Origin: JAAZPT01 sp034180455 | Lineage (GTDB): Bacteria > Bacillota > Clostridia > Christensenellales > Aristaeellaceae | Reading direction: 5' to 3' | NCBI GenBank assembly: GCA_034180455.1 | Contig: JAXFOG010000022.1 | Location: forward strand, 1-15,474 | DNA: 15,474 bases | In this document: one piece after another, positions 14,329 through 15,474 of the stretch | Layout of the letters: the number at the start of each line of letters is the position of its first letter | Position numbering within the stretch: the stretch's first letter is position 1 | Position numbers and translations under genes: made by a program | Notes under the pieces: generated by a model | Told to the model about the DNA's origin: nothing | What the model saw: the letters and a program-made list of their open reading frames with translations, nothing else | Database searches by the model: none

Positions 14329-15474
14329 TTTTGTCCCCTTGTGAAAGTTCTTTTAAAAGTTCTTTTACAATTATTTTCTCATCGAAAGGATACTTTACTC
14401 CCATTCTTTCTTGATATGTTTCATGACCTTTACCAGCGAGGATTATTACATCGCCTTCCTCAGCAATTCTAAGAGCATATTTAATAGCTTCTCGTCTATC
14501 TTCAATAACCTTATAATTACTGTTTTGTTTGGAAATTCCAAGAACAATAGAATCTATGATTTGCGTAGGATTTTCATTTCTTGGATTGTCGGAAGTAATA
14601 ATTGAGATATCTGCAAGTTTGCCAGCTATAGCTCCCATAACAGGTCTTTTAGTGTGATCTCTATCTCCCCCACAGCCAAATACAATGATTACACGCTTTT
14701 TAGTAAATTCTCTTACAGTCTTTAATATGTTTTCAAGTGAATCGGGAGAATGTGAGTAGTCTAGTATTACCTTATAGGGAGTACCTGTTTCAAGTAGTTC
14801 AATTCTACCAGGAACACTCTCTACATTTTCTAAGCCTTGCTTAATATATTTATAATCAACTCCCATAACCATAGCTGCACAAGATGCACAGAGAGCATTG
14901 TAAACATTAAAATTACCAGTCATCTTCATATTGATATCCATATTATCAACATTTCCTAGATGAATATTGAAACTTGCGCCACTTTCTTTCACTTCTATAT
15001 TTCTAGCATATATATCAGCATTAGCACCTATTCCAAAAAATACATGTGGAATTGTAATGTCTTGTACTATTCTATTGCAAGTATCCTCATCAGCATTAAG
15101 AACGGCATTTTTTACTTGTCCTGATGTAAAAAGTCTCTTTTTTGCTTCAAAATATGTATCCATATCTTTAAAATAGTCCAAATGGTCCTGAGAAAGATTG
15201 GTGTAACAAGCAACATCAAATTCAATTCCATCAAGCCTATGCATGTCAATAGCATGAGCTGATGCTTCCATTACAACAATCTCTACGTCTTCATTGTGCA
15301 TTCTTTCCAAAATTGAATAAAGATCTATAGGATCAGGAGTAGTAAGTTTACTATCATATCTCTTGTTACCTATCATACTTCCTGTTGTTCCTATAAGGCC
15401 AACCTTGTACCCTGCAGCTTCAAATATAGATTTACACATATAGCTAGTGGTGGTTTTTCCCTTTGTGCCAGTAA
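14321..15474 (-). CDS. murE: UDP-MurNAc-tripeptide synthetase, probably meso-DAP type (5' end missing)
   Basis: The central and C-terminal domains (~384 codons) of MurE, which adds the third residue to the wall stem peptide. The frame is open to the window edge, and the ATP P-loop TGTKGKTT falls at 15470-15447, so about the first 110 residues lie outside. Recognisable parts are KLTTPDP, EASAHAIDMHRLDGIEFDVACYTNLSQDHLDY in two conserved blocks, the lysine expected to be carbamylated in YFEAKKRLF, DYSHSPDSLENIL, FGCGGDRDHTKRPVMG, and the specificity loop SDNPRNENP. The DNPR sequence is the hallmark of meso-diaminopimelate-adding enzymes, while lysine-adding ones differ there. A methionine at 15439 opens a frame but lies after the P-loop and is not the start. 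Its stop overlaps mraY by 8 nt. Confidence 0.96.
   Translation of the reverse strand, partial: TGTKGKTTTSYMCKSIFEAAGYKVGLIGTTGSMIGNKRYDSKLTTPDPIDLYSILERMHNEDVEIVVMEASAHAIDMHRLDGIEFDVACYTNLSQDHLDYFKDMDTYFEAKKRLFTSGQVKNAVLNADEDTCNRIVQDITIPHVFFGIGANADIYARNIEVKESGASFNIHLGNVDNMDINMKMTGNFNVYNALCASCAAMVMGVDYKYIKQGLENVESVPGRIELLETGTPYKVILDYSHSPDSLENILKTVREFTKKRVIIVFGCGGDRDHTKRPVMGAIAGKLADISIITSDNPRNENPTQIIDSIVLGISKQNSNYKVIEDRREAIKYALRIAEEGDVIILAGKGHETYQERMGVKYPFDEKIIVKELLKELSQGDKND

Noticed and set aside
1..15474. CRISPR arrays, tRNA or rRNA genes, insertion sequences, attachment sites
   Set aside because: Coding density is very high and no direct-repeat series, tRNA-like fold, transposase or integrase sequence was recognised in the short gaps.

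Overview
The window looks like a chromosomal piece of a low-GC Gram-positive bacterium (Bacillota, most likely class Clostridia; I cannot name a genus). The reasons are the AT-rich sequence (GC roughly a third, judged by eye), strong GGAGG-type ribosome binding sites, a murE-mraY-murD-ftsQ-ftsA-ftsZ division and wall (dcw) order, and a MurE with the DNPR motif of meso-diaminopimelate-type enzymes. No tRNA, rRNA, CRISPR array, insertion sequence or phage gene was recognised.

Layout. Bases 1-1425 on the + strand hold the 3' end of uvrA (DNA excision repair) and, overlapping it, an M42-family metallo-aminopeptidase. They converge on a long minus-strand block. A perfect 38-bp palindrome at 1421-1458 covers both facing stop codons and should terminate transcription from both sides. 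From 15474 down to 8020 the minus strand carries the dcw segment: murE (5' end outside the window), mraY, murD, ftsQ/divIB, a 116-bp gap with a plausible promoter, then ftsA and ftsZ. murF, ftsW/spoVE, murG and murC are missing from the places they often occupy.

Only 42 bp below ftsZ, and separated from it by a compact intrinsic terminator, begins a tight six-gene sugar-nucleotide cassette (7977 down to 1458). It encodes an asparagine-synthase-like protein without the glutaminase cysteine, a WbpD-like hexapeptide N-acetyltransferase, a WbpE-like DegT aminotransferase, and the complete CapE-CapF-CapG trio. Junctions inside it run from a 4-nt overlap to an 8-nt gap.

How the genes fit together. 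MurE, MurD and MraY make and load the lipid-linked wall precursor; FtsQ, FtsA and FtsZ build the division machine. CapE, CapF and CapG together are the known route from UDP-GlcNAc to UDP-N-acetyl-L-fucosamine. The aminotransferase/acetyltransferase pair would install an acetamido group on a second sugar, and the asparagine-synthase-like protein may amidate or otherwise modify a carboxylated sugar. No glycosyltransferase, flippase or polymerase is present here, so the products must be used by proteins encoded elsewhere. The most interesting parts are this cassette behind ftsZ, its Cys-less amidotransferase-like first gene, the terminator between it and ftsZ, the divergent FtsA, and a repeated LTP(D/E)EF motif in the long cytoplasmic tail of FtsQ.
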